Part shown: piece by piece, positions 5,904-6,941 of the stretch
Position numbering within the stretch: position 1 is the first letter of the stretch
Layout: each line of letters opens with the position of its first letter
Assembly: GCA_017515125.1 (NCBI GenBank)
Contig: JAFWHP010000037.1
Location: forward strand, 1-6,941
DNA length: 6,941 nucleotides
Origin: Candidatus Saccharimonadota bacterium
Lineage (GTDB): Bacteria > Patescibacteriota > Saccharimonadia > Saccharimonadales > Saccharimonadaceae
Reading direction: 5' to 3'
Notes under the pieces: generated by a model
What the model saw: the letters and a program-made list of their open reading frames with translations, nothing else
What the model was told of the DNA's origin: nothing
The model's database searches: none
Position numbers and translations under genes: made by a program

Positions 5904-5914
5904 ATATATATTAA

Positions 5915-6352
5915 TTATTTCTTTTCTGATTTAGAGTTCTTATCCTCTTTTGCTTCTTTATTAGCTCTCGCTTCTTTCGCTGCCTTTCTAGCATCCCTTC
6001 GCCTATTCATCCGGTTCATAGCCTTAATTACCATGAAGATTACCCAAGCAATCACGAGAAATTGCACTACATTCTGAATAAAATTGCCATAAGCAATTAC
6101 CGCCTCATCTCCGTTTCCAAAGAAATTCGGAATCTTTATCGCCAACCCCGTAAAATCTACACCACCAAGCAATAACCCCACAATCGGCATTACAATATCA
6201 TTAACCAACGAGTTTACAATCGCCGTAAATGCGCCACCCACCGCAACACCCACCGCAAGATCAATCATCGATCCCCGATTTATAAACTCAATAAACTCCT
6301 CTTTTAAAGTTTGTTTTGCCGCAATCTTCGCAGCCTCTTCAGATTTAGCCAT
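5915..6352 (-). CDS. mscL: Large-conductance mechanosensitive channel
   Basis: A 145-residue inner-membrane channel that opens under membrane tension and releases solutes during osmotic downshock, working as a homopentamer. The MscL signature is clear: [23 protein letters not shown] (20-42), the TM1 pore helix through [20 protein letters not shown] (45-64), a periplasmic loop with [15 protein letters not shown], and TM2 at about 92-112 ([19 protein letters not shown]). The cytoplasmic tail has the basic cluster NRRRDARK (116-123), then a Lys/Ala/Glu-rich low-complexity end in place of the usual C-terminal bundle helix with its LLxEIRDLL motif. The N-terminus has about 13 extra residues before the amphipathic helix. 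Start supported by an upstream AAGGAAGG. It is 21 bp below the preceding membrane protein gene and probably shares its transcript. Confidence 0.97.
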   Translation of the reverse strand: MAKSEEAAKIAAKQTLKEEFIEFINRGSMIDLAVGVAVGGAFTAIVNSLVNDIVMPIVGLLLGGVDFTGLAIKIPNFFGNGDEAVIAYGNFIQNVVQFLVIAWVIFMVIKAMNRMNRRRDARKAAKEARANKEAKEDKNSKSEKK

Positions 6353-6362
6353 AGCCTTCCTT
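6353..6362 (-). promoter_or_regulatory. Shine-Dalgarno site of mscL
   Basis: AAGGAAGG (6362-6355, minus strand) precedes the mscL ATG; the AAGGA core ends 5 nt from the start codon. It lies in the 21-bp gap behind the upstream gene. Confidence 0.75.
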
Positions 6363-6373
6363 TCTTTTATCTA

Positions 6374-6941
6374 TTATTTGGTTTCTGAAAAATCATTAAA
6401 TTCGCTATAAAGTTGCTCCAAGCTCGTGTCAAATTGCTTCAAAATCGCCCTAAAAGTTTCGTCTTTCACGACCTTCCAAAGCGACTCACCTTCGTTCCTA
6501 AACCTCGAAACCTCGTAAGCCATCTTATGTGCAAATATTCTATCTAGAACACCATTGATCTTCGCCTGAAACAACTCCTCATTCAAAGCATCCTTCTGAA
6601 TCTGCGCCTCATCAATTAAATCTTTATCCGCCTTCGACTTCTTGTAATCATATTTCGTCTTCAGATATTCTTCCATATCTCCGTTCGCTCTAGATAGCAC
6701 GCTCTGGAAAGAAGCGCTATACGAACGCAATTTAGACGATTTCACGCTCGGCTGATATTCATTTACCAAGCTAAGCGTGTTATCAACATGCAATTTATAT
6801 TTAACAATCTCACTCTCAACATCAACCTTCTTCGGTGTCAAAAGCGAGCCAATAATCATAATTAGAATCAAGACCCCAAATCCAATCGCTCCAATCAAGA
6901 AATATTTCGAATGAATAATATTGCTAATCTTACTACCACCA
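6374..6941 (-). CDS. Membrane-anchored helical protein of unknown function (5' end outside window)
   Basis: I do not recognise this family. The frame stays open to the window edge: upstream of the TTG at 6898 it reads GGSKISNIIHSKYF in frame, so the TTG is almost certainly an internal Leu codon and the true start lies beyond the window. The visible 188 residues contain one strongly hydrophobic segment, IGAIGFGVLILIMIIGSLL, preceded by a short basic stretch and followed by PKK and about 150 mostly helical, charged residues with Lys/Glu/Asp-rich heptad-like runs (for example EEYLKTKYDYKKSKADKDL and DEAQIQKDALNEELFQAKI). This suggests a single-pass anchor with a helical, possibly coiled-coil C-terminal domain, likely outside the cytoplasm by the positive-inside rule, though Lys on both sides makes topology uncertain. 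It is followed by mscL after 21 bp, which hints at an envelope role but proves nothing. Confidence 0.8.
   Translation of the reverse strand, partial: GGSKISNIIHSKYFLIGAIGFGVLILIMIIGSLLTPKKVDVESEIVKYKLHVDNTLSLVNEYQPSVKSSKLRSYSASFQSVLSRANGDMEEYLKTKYDYKKSKADKDLIDEAQIQKDALNEELFQAKINGVLDRIFAHKMAYEVSRFRNEGESLWKVVKDETFRAILKQFDTSLEQLYSEFNDFSETK

Noticed and set aside
5868..5914. Intrinsic terminator after mscL
   Set aside because: The gap is AT-rich and occupied by the rpoD promoter; no stable GC stem with a T-run is visible.
6374..6898. Complete 174-residue gene starting at TTG 6898
   Set aside because: The same frame continues open to the window edge with a plausible basic, Gly-containing N-terminal stretch, and the TTG falls at the edge of the membrane helix; the gene is better treated as 5'-truncated.

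Overview
The window reads as a compact bacterial chromosome segment, most likely from the Candidate Phyla Radiation (Patescibacteria), with Candidatus Saccharibacteria (TM7) the best guess. The reasons are tight packing with almost no intergenic DNA, a short primary sigma factor without a classical region 1.1, a DNA polymerase I with a cut-down proofreading domain, and several divergent kinase-like proteins. The standard code (table 11) fits: no gene carries an in-frame TGA, and all seven visible stops are TAA or TAG. The taxonomic call is inference from gene style, not from a marker tree.

Layout. Positions 1-2050 hold a minus-strand unit: a small P-loop NTPase of the UPF0200/dephospho-CoA kinase-like type, followed with zero spacing (TAAATG) by DNA polymerase I, whose 3' part lies outside the window. 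Divergent from it on the plus strand, across a 166-bp intergenic region, is a choline/aminoglycoside-type phosphotransferase (2217-3035), the only plus-strand gene. It converges on a second minus-strand block that reads, in transcription order: a 5'-truncated membrane-anchored protein (6941-6374), mscL (6352-5915), rpoD (5867-4893), a diacylglycerol-kinase-like lipid kinase (4887-3979) and a zeta-toxin/PezT-like P-loop kinase (4003-3119, overlapping the lipid kinase gene by 25 bp).

Expression. A sigma-70-type -10 box lies only 6-8 nt upstream of the ATG at the three visible transcription-unit heads (UPF0200-like gene, phosphotransferase, rpoD), which predicts leaderless mRNAs. Three of the genes internal to the units (mscL, lipid kinase, zeta-like kinase) instead have clear Shine-Dalgarno sequences, and polA is start-stop coupled. 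The sigma factor encoded here has canonical regions 2.4 and 4.2, in agreement with the promoter boxes.

How the genes fit together. polA and rpoD are core information-processing genes and mscL is an osmotic safety valve. Around them sit four phosphotransferase-type proteins of different folds. Two of these (lipid-kinase-like and zeta-like) have altered catalytic motifs, so their substrates should not be assumed. The plus strand is pyrimidine- and C-rich throughout, even in the plus-strand gene, which suggests a strong replication-strand skew with the minus strand as leading strand. I see no mobile element, CRISPR array, tRNA or rRNA.
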